In this document: positions 10,411 to 23,519 of the stretch, piece after piece
Numbering within the stretch: position 1 is the stretch's first letter
Layout: the number at the start of each line of letters is the position of its first letter
Source of the DNA: Hemibagrus wyckioides
Taxonomy: Eukaryota > Chordata > Actinopteri > Siluriformes > Bagridae
DNA length: 64,000 nucleotides
Assembly (NCBI RefSeq): GCF_019097595.1
Contig: NC_080714.1
Location: 8,816,759 to 8,880,758 of the forward strand
Direction of reading: 5' to 3'
The notes under the pieces: model-generated
What the model was told of the DNA's origin: nothing
Databases searched by the model: none
The model's input: the letters and a program-made list of their open reading frames with translations, nothing else
Program-made: the position numbers and the translations under genes

Positions 10411-13400
10411 GAAATAGAGAATGCTGCTAAAATACTGAACGTTTTTTTTCTGGCTAAACTGTCGTCTTTCCTAAATTGCAGAATGCTTTGAGTTTGCAGT
10501 GTAAAGTGTGGCCATGAAAATCTCTAATTCAAACACACTGCTAATTATTAGATAATATCACATAATGTTACACGCCTGCTCAATAGTATTTGCGTAAAAC
10601 CATATTCGTAAAACTAATGATCAAAAATAAGGATGTGGGTGAAATTACATTGTTCTCTGGTTGTGTGTGTGTGTGTGTGTGTGTTTAACATGTAAGACTT
10701 GAAAGCTTTTTGCTAACTTAATGGTCACTGTGTGTTTTTTTTGGGGCGTGTCTGTGTGTTTGTGTGTATGTGTGTGTGTACTCGTTCATACAAAGCAATA
10801 TAAGAGTTACTGATTACTTCTTTAAATTTTAAATTATATCACGGTGAACCTGACCTGAAAGAGAAAGAGGCAGGGAGAGACAGAGAGAGACAAAAAGAGA
10901 GAGAGGCAGAGAGAGAGAGAGGAGAGGCATACAGAGACAGAGTGGTAGAGAGAGGCAGAGAGAGATAGAGGCAGAGAGAGACAGAGCGAGAGAGAGCCAG
11001 AACAAGAGAAAGAGTGCCAGAAAGAGAGAGAGACAGAGAGAGAGAGCAGTAACAGTGGACTTTTCTGCACTAATCTGAGAAAGCATTTGATTACCGTGTC
11101 TAATCTATGAGCTTGTGCTCACTGCCTAGCCATATTTGTGTTTCTCCTTGTGTGTGTGTGCGACATTTGTCAGTAGGGCACTAAAAACTCTTGTGTAAAC
11201 ACTGTTTAAATGCTGTGAACTTCGTCATCCAACTGCTCTCCCCTGACCATATGTGGTTAGTTATGTACTATTATCTGCTGGCATTTATTCATGAGACGCT
11301 TTTATTAAATGACTTACAGTTGAGATAGGATACGATGAGCAGCCGATGGTTCAGGATCACTAACTCAGATCCTTAATTACAGCCGTGCTGGATTATAATT
11401 ACCGATGGACTGAATTATTGATAGAAGTGAACACGGTGCTGTAGGCAGGATTTCATTTCACGAAGAGGAGGGGAAAAAATGTAAATGAAATCCTCACATG
11501 AGCTGTACATTTCAGTTCGAAAGGGCACCTTGCTCCAGCTTTAGTAGAGGTTTTGATATTCACATTGTATTTATTTAAAAATAAATTACCGTTAAAACAT
11601 TTCCGCTATGATCCTAACGTTAATAGGAAGGAAGTTTTACCTTTCTACTGAGAATCTGACATCATATCTTATAAAACCAGATCTACTTTTCTTGTTCTAT
11701 TCGTGTAGCCTGTTGACTCGATTCCCGTAAGCTCAGAGTGTAGCTATTTAGTAGCTTTCGAACAGAAAATGGGAAAAATACATGATCCTGACTGGATAAT
11801 CTGGTTCATCACCATAAAAACTGACAACCAGATAATAATGGGATTGAAAAAATCTCTCTGGAATTCCGAAATAAACTCATGCAGTAGAACTTTTAGTCCA
11901 AATAATACACAATTAAAGGGAAATTATTCATAATCACACTCTCTGGTGTCACAAAGTTGGTTCCTTTCAAGGTTTCTTCCTCATGTTGTCTCTAGGGATA
12001 AAGTTATATATCCTGAATGTACATATTTCTGTAAAGTGCATTGTTAAAAGTGCTAAACAACTAAAATTGGATTAATTCGACTAGAACTTGCAAGTTGTTT
12101 AGCTACAACTACAGCAAGTTATTTATGGTCCTGTGTTGATTCATGAATTTCTGTGAATTGTGTATTTCCTGTTTTAAAGTTATAGATAACATCTTTTGGC
12201 TTACCGATGCAGACAGGTTCTGATAAATAATAAAAATCGCATGAGCGAGAGTGTGGTTATACTGATTTGTCATGTTTTATACAATAGTTCTATAAACAAG
12301 AAATAAATACTGAGTAAGTTATATTTTAAACCAAAATGTTCAGAAATAGATCCTGAAGAAGCTACGCTCACTAGATAGCTAGCTCACAACGTTCTGTACA
12401 TTCCTGTTAAGGGTGCGTCCGGTGAAAGCGGGTGTTCCTTCTTAATCTGACAAGCATTCCTATTTTAAGTCAAAAGTATCCATTTGCCATGTCTAAGAAC
12501 ACAGTAAAAACATCCCGGTGCTGGTACAGTACATTTGGATCACACGCCAATCCTCCAATCAAATTAGTCGACCAGAACTAACTGGTTGTTTAATTAATTA
12601 TAAAATATACTGCATTATTTTTCATTTAACATATCATGTTATTTTTGTGGACACGTCAAATATCCAAATATATAATATTCTCATTCTTGATACTACAAAG
12701 AAAGTTGAAAGTGCTTGGTGACCAGTGTTGAAAAAAAAGCATATCATGTATTTAATTTGGTTTACTGTTTGGTTAAGTAATCATGATTAAACGTAGCGGC
12801 ACCAGTGTGTGTTGCTAGCAAGAGATGGTCACTGTAGGAGCTAACAATCTTTAAAAGGCCTAGTTTTATATTTTCGATACTGTGTGACTGAAAGTGAACT
12901 AACATCAAGAGATGAGACTAAAGGTCTCATGTAAGACTAATAGTATTTCAAGCCAGAAATTATGATAAAAATAACACAACAGTACATTTCTATGCCTATT
13001 GACTATATGCTCTGAATTTTTTTTGTGTATAAGTCTGTATTGTGTTTGCAAAATCAAGGTTATAGTACTATTTGATAGATACTAAAATTTATACTAATAC
13101 CATAACCTTAGTCAATTACCTTGCTTATGTTACAGTTAAGTTACTTATTACTGATTACTTAACTTGTATGTTAATAATTACAGAAGAGTCTTCAGTCTGT
13201 AGAGAAAATTGAACACTGCTACTTTGTTTGGGGAGAAAAAGGCACAGTCAAAGCTGGTTAATAATTAAATAGAACTGCTCAATAAATCCATTAATGTACA
13301 TTCAACATCTCTTGACTTAGAGATGGACTAAAGATGGACATTGTTTAACTCCGCTGTCTGTATTCTAATATCAAACATGCATCTTGACAAAGGGATCAAT

Positions 13401-15611
13401 CATGTAGAGAGGGTTGTGTTTTAATTGTATCAGTTATGAAGGTGAGGTTGGACCTGACCAGGATCTGAGATGAATTGTTTCAACTAAGGTGATGCAGCAA
13501 GCACTGTGAAGATAGTGCTCTAGTGAATCCACCCAGTTGTAGTTCAATGGGGTCCGGATATCTGTCCTGGAAAGAGTCGATGTGAGTGCAGGTTATCATT
13601 CCAACCAAACAGAAGCTTTTATAATAACTTGCACTCTTCTTGGAAGACTATCTACTAGATTTTGGAGAATGGCTGTATGGATTTGTGTGAGGTCAGGAGC
13701 TGATGTCGGGTGAGGAGGTTTGGGGTGAGGTCGACGTTCCAGTTCATTCCAGTGTTGTTCAGTGGGGTTGAGGTCAGGGCTCTGCAGGACACAAGTTATT
13801 CCACTTCAAATTTAGCAAACCAGGACTTCATGAGGGGCATTGTCATGCTGGAACGGGTTTGAGTCTTTTAGTTTCAGTGAAGAGAAATTTTAATGCTACA
13901 TAATACAAAGACATTTTAAACAATTTGGGGTAAAGTAGAACCACATAGGCAATTAAATTAGTGAATGGAATTAGTTGTTTGCTTGATATTTAAGGAACTA
14001 ATTCTGAAGGAACCTTCTGAAAATGAGTAATGTAGTGAACCAATTGCCCAAGAAATCTACCAAATAGTGGTCACTTTTGAAACATCAAGATAGATCTGAT
14101 CTGTGCAACGAAAAACAAAAATGAATGCGACAAAGAAGCTTGTAATGTGAATGTATCTTCATACTTCAGGTAACCAGTCATTGTGATAATATCAGCTTAA
14201 GTTGGTGCTGAATCCGTGCTTTGAACTAAAATCCCACCATAAACACCTCTTTATTATGCTAATCCATTTTCTTTGAACATATCCTTCAAGCTTTGCCTTG
14301 GTCATACTTACTTACAGGAGCACCTTCATGTTAAGCCTAACTCAGTTCTCCTCTCTTTGTCTTGCTGTCTCGCTAAAATCTGTTTGTCACCACTCTGATG
14401 TCAGTCCTAAAGTATTTATGGGGCATTTCACCCCTCCTTACTGCCAGGGGGGTGAGAAACACCTGGATAGCTTCTCATGTCTGTGTAAAGACATGCTGAG
14501 ACCTTCAGCACCGTCAGAAAGTCACCATATGACTTATGGATTTTTTTAATATCAATACTGCTGTCTTGCGGTCATTGTTCTCTTTCCTCTTTTCTCACCA
14601 CATACAAGTCAGACCTCATGTGCGCCTCGGAATTATCTGTGGGATAGCTTGTGATTACAGTCAGGACTATGAGGAAAAACCTTTCATAAAATATTTCCTG
14701 CTCTGTGGCTACTAGCTTGTATTGGGTTCTGTCATATGGCTAGCTGTGTTATTTTTTTACGTTCTCTTCAAATTAGCTAGGAATCCGTTCTGTTGCCGTG
14801 CTTTTTGGCATCGCTTCTAATTTGTGTAGAATTACCTTTCTGCCAATAATTGCTCCAACTTTCATGTTGAAAATGAAATGACTTCTAGACCCCGAGTTAC
14901 AAAACTTTGACAAATTATGTAGTCTTCAAATTATCAACGCAAATGATCAACAATTACATTTTCCTTTGATAAAAAACAAAACCTATACAAGTGTTTATTG
15001 TAAATGTGATGATATAGTGACCAGGAGACCAGAGCCACTTGGAGACCATCACACCGTCACGGATCTGCCAATCTGTCAGCTTGCAACAGCAAGGAATTAG
15101 TGTCTGTAATGAACTCAGAAACTACACTGGCCTATTAGTTCCTCATGAGACCTTGTTGTAGAAAGGGCACTATTTACATTATTTACTGTCCAGTGTCACT
15201 CAAATGAGGATGGGTTTCCTTCTGAGTCTGGCTCCTCTCAAGGTTTCTTCCTCATATCATCATAGGGAGTTTTTCCTTGCCACCAACACCTCAGGTTTGC
15301 TCATTAGGGAAAAAATAGGGATAAAATAGTAACATTAATTTAAACTTTATCATTTTTTGAGACAATGTCCATTGTTAAAAGAGCTATAGAAATAATTCAA
15401 ATTGAACTGAATATAGTACTGATCAATTACATCACAGTTTCAAATTGATTAAATTCTGGATCCTTAAAATTGTATGGTATCTCTGACACCTTTCTGATTT
15501 GGGTCAGAAATGAAACTGGTTCTTTATTTTCTCCTTTGTCCTTTTATTTTGCTTTTCAGTAATGTTATTTTCTATGCACATGCACACATGGCTCTGTGCT
15601 GCGCAGCTCTC

Positions 15612-15652
<41 letters not shown>

Positions 15653-16800
15653 TTACCTGAAGGCACAAAGAGACACACATAAGGAAGCTTGGTCTAATAA
15701 GACACCTACCAGCTCAACCCACCTCCTCTCTGTCCACAGCCGGTGCTCGACCACACCCCTTGCTGCCACAGTATCGTTTCTGCATATAATTTGCATCACA
15801 CTGGTTGTTTTAAATGGCTCATCATGTCTTCTTGCTGGACAGCACAGTTGTTAGCAATCCTGTATAGTCTGATGCATACTGTGTCATAGAAATATCCTAT
15901 TCAATACCTTCTAGCCAATTAGAATAGAGATTTCAACACCACTGCTGTAAAAGCATTTGTATGAAAAAGTATATTAGTGAGAATTTTATGAGATTACATC
16001 ACGAACATCACCACCGAAAATAACAAGCTGAAGTGTGGCCAGGGCGGATTTTATTCTAGCCCGAATTATAATGACCAGTTATAGCAGTGGTGACAGAGTG
16101 AAACTTAGCCTAGATTTGATCTCTTATGTCTTCTGATATCTGTTTTCCGCCACATCCGTAGCACATCAACAGCAGCGTGCGAATTTTGAAAGCCTGTGAA
16201 ACATCTTGTGAAACATAATAACAAGTACAAGTACAAGTAAATAACATAACAAGTGTAATGAATCCTACCTCTCTGTCAACCTCAACCTCTATCAGTCATG
16301 TAGCAGTTACACTAGTGTCGTTTTTCTGCCATGAAAGAGTAACACACATTGAAGAAAGTAGACGCAAACATTGTTTAGTCAAAGGACAGATTACACAAAA
16401 GAACTGATGACAAACCAGTAAGTTCTTTAGTGCGAATGAAAGAGGTTGAAACAAGGCATTCAAACCAGGAATCACAAATGCAGCTGTTTTCTTTTAATGC
16501 CAATCACAAGCTCTCACTTTGCCCAGATCTCACAGATTGAGATGAGTTTTCAGTTGTTGATGGACATTAGAGATTTTATCCCACCCATATATCTCACCAC
16601 GACTGTCCATATCTCCCAACATCATCCACCCATCCTACATTTTATAAGCTGTGTGCTCTTGTCCTTGGTAAGATGCTTGTATTCTATGTATAAATCATCA
16701 TGGCCATATTTCTATCTTAACACTTATTAAATGTTTAATTTAGATATTAAAACATGAGTAGTTAAATCAGCTACTGAATGTAAATGTGGACTTTCCCCTC

Positions 16801-16843
<43 letters not shown>

Positions 16844-19800
16844 CTCTCTCCATTCATTGTCCACCAACTCTTTCTTTGACTTTACTATCTCTCTGTCTTT
16901 TCTTTTTGTCTGTCCGTTCTATCTCTCTCCCTTTCTTTGTCTCCTGTCCTCCTCTGCCTCAGAGATGCATGATGCCTGGTTTCTATGGCAACAGAGTACC
17001 GTGTGATCGGAAAAGATGCTTGACTGGACATGGGAGCTGTGTCTTTGAATCGTGTGTGTGTGTGTGTGTGTGCTGAGGTATGATGCGTTACTTTTATTTC
17101 ACGTTATACACTAATGTTTTTCTGCACACTTGAGAAAGGTATCGCTGCAAGTGTTGAAGCTGATGTCGAAACACTTGTTCTCAGCTTGTGTGTGTGTGTG
17201 TGCGTGTGTGTATGCGTGCTTGAGGTATAGATGATGCGTTATTTTAATCCCACATTATATGCTTTTCTGCACACTTGAGAAAGGTAGCAGTGCAAGTCTT
17301 GAAGCTGATGTTGAAACACTTGTTCTCAGCTTGTGGGGTGTGTGTGTGTGTGTGTGTGTGCGGCTGTGGTCTTCTTGATCTCTGTTACAAAGCAGCCTGC
17401 TGTTTCCTGTTTCCTGTGCCAGAGATGTCACTGCTCTTATGCTGACCTCAGAGCATTGCTGTCACTTTTCCCACAGTATGTTAGTGTTCATATGGGCGGA
17501 GCCAGTGCAATGGGCAAGAAACATGCAGCTTATCATAGAACGATAATCACTATGGTCAGCGTTTTTTATATAGATGAATCAATTTTCTTTCACAGCTGAT
17601 AGGATAGTTATACGAAGCGGCCTGTTTCTCAGAAAACTTTGGCACTAGGCAGAAATGTCCTGTATACTACAGAACCCCTGCATTTATTACTACAGTGCAC
17701 TACATTCACATATACTCTGATAACTAAGCTATAACTATTTTATCTATTTAATTTTATCAAGATAAACTATTTCCTGTCACTTGTGGTGTATAACCTGTAA
17801 ACGAACTGTAAACATGCAATTTCTGCTCTTTTCTCTTTGGAAGGTAATTAAAAAAACAAGCTGTTATTTAGCTTATATTACTGAAGAACAACAAACTCCT
17901 CTTTACTGAAGACTTTAACAAGGCGGAAAACCTCCTGACTGTTACAAAGCACTGACACTTGAGGGACGCCTTCAGTAATTGAATTGTTTCTGAATGATTT
18001 CTTATCCATTTCTTATTCCTGTTTTTATTTTTAGTTTATTTACATGCACAGGGAGGAGTAGGCCAGGTTTTCATTTCAATGCTAGCTGTATACTGTAAAC
18101 CACTGTGTGTTAATGTTTCAAGTGCAATCTTGATTCCTGAATCTTGAAATGTTAAGATTTGAGAATTCTGATTGTTATATCTAATGTAGAACTATACAGA
18201 GTATTATTGAACTATGTTTCAGTTATCTAACGAGCCAGAGAGAAAGCCATAAATAATTTTTCGGGAAGCGAAATACATCCCATGCCACGCAGGAAGTGAT
18301 TACTTATTTATTTCTTTATTTTTATTTTATTTTCACAAAACTGAAATGTTGTACATCATAGATAAAGCTTAGGTAGTAACTAGAAGGGTGTGTCATGGAA
18401 ATAGTTCATATACGAACCTTCAGTGCTTTACAGCATTTTTTTCATGTGTTTGCTTTGTGAATTCCGTTTCTCTCCTTATGTGTGTGTTGCCTGAATTTCA
18501 GTTTTGTGAGGGTGTGTGTGTTTGATCACCCCTCTGACTGTTTAATCAGCATGTCTAGTGAATATTCATGACTTAATTATTCATTTAGGGCGACGCCCAT
18601 ATTCAGGCCAGTTAGCGTTTGAATGCAAATGCATGCACGTGTTTGTGTGCGTGTGTGTGTGTGTGCACACGCGCGTGTGTGTGTGTGTGTGGGTTGGCTT
18701 TCACCAAATCCAGTGAAAAGCCATGTTTACTCTCAGTAGAGCCGGCCCAATAAGCTGCCAGCATGGCAGTTACAATATACCAGTTTAATTCCATTTTTAA
18801 TGACATTCTACAAATTCATTGAACATTACACACTCACTGTCTAGCACTTGGAAGTGCAACTGATTTGTTGATAGATATTAACTCCTGTGCAGATATTAAC
18901 ACCAGTAGTTGATGCTAATTTCTATAATTCCATACAGTTTATATTATTATTTGCTATGTTATAAATGAGAACACAAGCTAACTTATTTTGCAAATAAAGT
19001 GAAACCTCAGCATACGAATGCCCTCTGTTACAAATTTTTGCCTTAAGAAATGAAATTTTGCAAGGAATTTACATCGACATATGAAGCATTACGAACTGAA
19101 CCGATCACCTAAGTTGAGCATATGTCCGGGAGCTGTTTCGTTTGCATCAGTGGAAAGCCAAGAGAAAGAGAAAGCCAAATTCTATGCGGATTTTCTGAAA
19201 AAAAAAAAATTTCAGTCAGCGAAAGCTGTTTCGAAAGACTAAACCTACGATACCAAAGTTGCCTTCGGCATGTGTTCAAAAGCTAAGTGATTTTTTGCAT
19301 TATTTGGTCGACAGATAAGGTGGTGTGGAGTGTGTGGCCTGTTCAATTTTTAGCCCAAGCTTGGTGGCATGAGGACCCTTGACATGGAGTGTTGGCTTGG
19401 GTCAGTTGTTTGTAAGCAGCCATACAGTTTACCTACGCTTCGTTTTGGTAATATTGGTAATATTTTTGGGTGGCTGGAATGGATTATCTGCATTTACATT
19501 ATTCCTCATAGGAAAATTTGTTTTGCAATACAAATTAAGAACTCGCCTCCAGAACGAATTAAATTCGTATGCATAGGTTCCACTGTATTTCTCAGCGTTA
19601 AATGTAAATATAAACCGAAAACAAATATGTGCAGTATGGTTTGTTGAACTAAAACAAAAGTGGAGTTGAAGTGGAGAACAACCTAATCTCTTAAACACTA
19701 CCACTGGCTATTTTCCTCACACCCAATCATGTTATTTATATACAGTGGTAAGATGTATTTCATGGTTTTCTGCATAAATTTGCCATAAAATGTGATCTGA

Positions 19801-21852
19801 TCTTTATCTAAGTCAAGCGTATTGACAAATATAATGTAAATAATAAAACACAAAAATTTTTTTGATCTTATCTTTATTGAACACACTCATTTAACAGCCA
19901 AAATAGCAGTGGTAAGTAAGTAAGTGAAAAAAAAAAGTAAAGTAAGTGAACCCTTGGAATAAATAACCGGTTAACCCCAGCAATAACCTCAACCAAGCGC
20001 TTCCTGTAGCTGTGGATCAGACCTGCACATTGTTTAGGAGGAATTTTAGCGCAAGCTTCCTGGCAAAACTGCTTTAGCTCTGTCATATTCTTTGGACGTC
20101 TTATGTGTATGGCTCTTTTCAAGTCATTCTACAGCATCTCTATTGGGTTGAGTTCTTGGCTCTGATTTGGCCACTTGTCATTGTCCTGTTGCATCACCCA
20201 ACTTCTACATCGTTTCAGCTGATGTAAAGACATTCTTACATTATCCTGAAGAATTTTTTTAACACCAGGCCCTGATGCAGCAAAGCAGGCCCAAATCATG
20301 ATGTTTCCTCCACCATACTTTATGGTTAGGATGATGTTTTCATGATATGCAGTGCCCTTTTTATGCCAGATGTAGTCCTGTGTGTTCTTTACAAAGAGTT
20401 CAATCTTAATTTCATCAGCCACAAAACATTTCGCCAATACCGCTATGGAGTGTCAATGTGCTCTTTTGCAAACCTCAGTCCTGCAGCAATGTTCTTTATG
20501 AGTAAGCAGCTGCTTCCTTTGTGGAGTCCTGCCATAGATACCCTGATCATTCAATGTTTTACATACTGTAGACTCATGAACACAGATGTTAACCAGTTCC
20601 AATGATGCCTTCAAATCTTTGCCTGTCACTCTGGGTTGTTTATTTACCTCATTGATGAATCTTTATTGTGCTCTCTGGGTCATTTTGACTGGGCGCCCAC
20701 TTCTTGGTAGAGTAGCCACAGTCCCAAAGTGTCTCCATTTGTAGATTGTTTGCGTTAATGCAGACTGGTAAATTTCTAAAGTCTTTGAAATCACTTTGTA
20801 ACCCTTTCCAGCTTTATGTAAATCAACAATTCTCGATCGTAGATCCCCTGAAAGCGCTTTTTGGCAAGGCATGCTTCACATAAGGGTATTCTTCTTGTGT
20901 GGCACAAACTTTGAAAAAAGTTTGAGTGGTTTTTAATCAGCTCTAGTCCACACCTCCTAACTCATTTTCTTAACAAGACTCCAGGTATTGTAACACCTGA
21001 CTCCAATAAGCTTATTTCAGGTCATTAACTCAAGGGTTTACATACTTTTTCCACTAGTTTTTATGGTTTTTCTTAATAAAGACATGAATGAAACAAGAAT
21101 TTTTTTGTGTTATTATTTAGGCACATTATATTTGTCAATACTCTTCACAGAGATGAAGATAAGATCACATTGTATGACACATTTATGCAGAAAACCATGA
21201 AAGGTTTTCTTGCCACTGTATACACACATATATGCGCTTGCTATAGCATCATATGTAATGTTGTAAAACCAACATTCTGGATCAATACAGAGAAGATAAC
21301 ATAACCTCTGTAAAAATCTGACCTCCAAATCAGTAGAGTCCCTCTTTTTTTCTGGGAAAGTGGAGGCTCAAGCTGTTATGACTCTTGGTTAATGACCAGA
21401 AGGTCAAGAGTTCAGACCCCTTCCAAGTTCAAGTTCAAGCCCAGCTGCCCTGCTGCCACTGTTAAGGCAAAGCCCTTAACCCTATCTGCACTAGGGACAC
21501 TGCATCATGGCTCCAATTTCCTAACAACCTGAGACAGAAAAAGTAGATGCTGTACTGTGTATGTGACGAAATAATGGTTGCTGTTTGTCTGTGTATGGCG
21601 TGAATGTTCAAGGCTGACTAAGATCTTCATATGCCAAAAATTGTACCACTCTGAGAAACCAAAATGAAGAAGATAACAGGAAACAGTTCTCCGCCTATTC
21701 TGTACATCTCCTCTGTATATCTCTACTTACATCAGGAACAAACCCACACCCACATGCAACACAGAGCCTAAGCCTAATCTCACATGTGCATGTGCACTAT
21801 GAATAATAGATTAGGGCCATAGACAGTTCAGTTTTGTCCCAGTGACCCAAAT

Positions 21853-21888
<36 letters not shown>

Positions 21889-23453
21889 ATTTCTTTTTTC
21901 TCTTTCTCTCGGTCACTCCCACTCACACACCTGGTGATATCATCTGTCTCCATCTAGTGGGAGATTTTGGATCATCTTCACAGAATTCTGTCTGCTTTGT
22001 GTGATCTTGCCTACATGATGTATCTGTGAGAAGCGTGAAAGGGTCTGTGAAAAAAACAAATGAAGGAAACCACTGTTTAATGCAGCACACAAACTCTCAC
22101 TCCCTTTGCCCTAAAAAGGAATGTTTCCAAATTGTGGTTGAGTTACTGCTGCGCAAGCGTTAAGCAACTGAATACAGCAATGCAACTAAAGGGCACTAAA
22201 GTGTGTGACTTGGCACGGATGGCAGCTGGACATTTTGAAGGCTGGCGATAATCGTTTCAGTCCTTTCCTGTCTATTACAGTTTGTTTTCCTGTTTTGTGT
22301 TCTTTTGAATAGAATGTGGTATGTACACACACACACGCATCCTTACATGCCCTCACACACATTCAGACGCATTTCCTTTTCAACACTGCATTGCCGCCTT
22401 TCCGCTGTGGTGTAAACTAAAGCAAAAGCCCTGTTTCTTCGTCATCGTTCAGGTTATGACTCCTAAATCAGTGACTCTTTGGTCTGTTAAGGCTGGCATT
22501 TTTGTTTCACTCATTAAACACACATTATTTCCTGGACATTCCAGTCTTTCCTACTTTTAACCAGATAACATCAGTTTCTAGCTTGTAAGGAAGGTGCTCT
22601 GCTCATGTCATTACAACATGTGTGTTTAGCAAGGCTTTAAATATTCCCACAGGATGACCTGTGACCACTACTGGGGTATGAAGTGTGCTATTTAACATCA
22701 TCCATGTGCTTAGATCAGATGCCTAGATACACTAACGAGAAATGATGATATTATCATAACCATTCCTCTCATAATTTCTAAGCAATCATGCAGTCTTTGC
22801 TTGTTTTTCTTCCTTTGCTTTCTGCTCCTTTCTTCCTCTGCGCCTCTCTGGACATCTTCCTTATTATCCTGGTCACTCTGCCCTTTCACTTCTATATCTG
22901 TATGGGGGGGGGAAACAGTATGAATTTTCACACATTACAACCACAGATGCCTTTAAGAAACTGGATGTGAACAAGTGGCCATGTTTTTTCTTATCTAAGA
23001 CCTGAATACATCTACAGTAATTGGCCAGGGGACAAACTCAGCTGAAGTGAGGCTTATCTTCAGCAACAAAAGTCAGTCAGCTGCACGGTGTAATCCGACA
23101 GATATTTTTAAAATACACAACTGACAAGCCTGTTAGGTTGACCAGTTTTCTGTTTGAAGCTTTAAAATCATACAGTATTTAATTAGTATCTTCATTTTCT
23201 TCCCACATAAATCGAAAACCCGGACAGATGAATGAATTAAAGGAGAAAAAAAAGTGACTCTATTGTGTTGTAGAGGGCATTCATTCATTCATTCATTCAT
23301 TCATTCATTTATTTATTTATTTATTTATTTAGCTGTGATGGGCTCTTAAAAGGAATGGTTCTATCACTTGGTTCATATATGGAACCCCAGTGGGGTTCAT
23401 TATATAGAACCATTTTGAAGGGTCTATTAAAAAAAATCAAAGCATCCAAGTTA

Positions 23454-23519
<66 letters not shown>

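Noticed and set aside
19369..19704. Overlapping open frames of about 90 codons on both strands.
   Set aside because: They lie within or beside the MITE at 18997-19585 and show no family resemblance.
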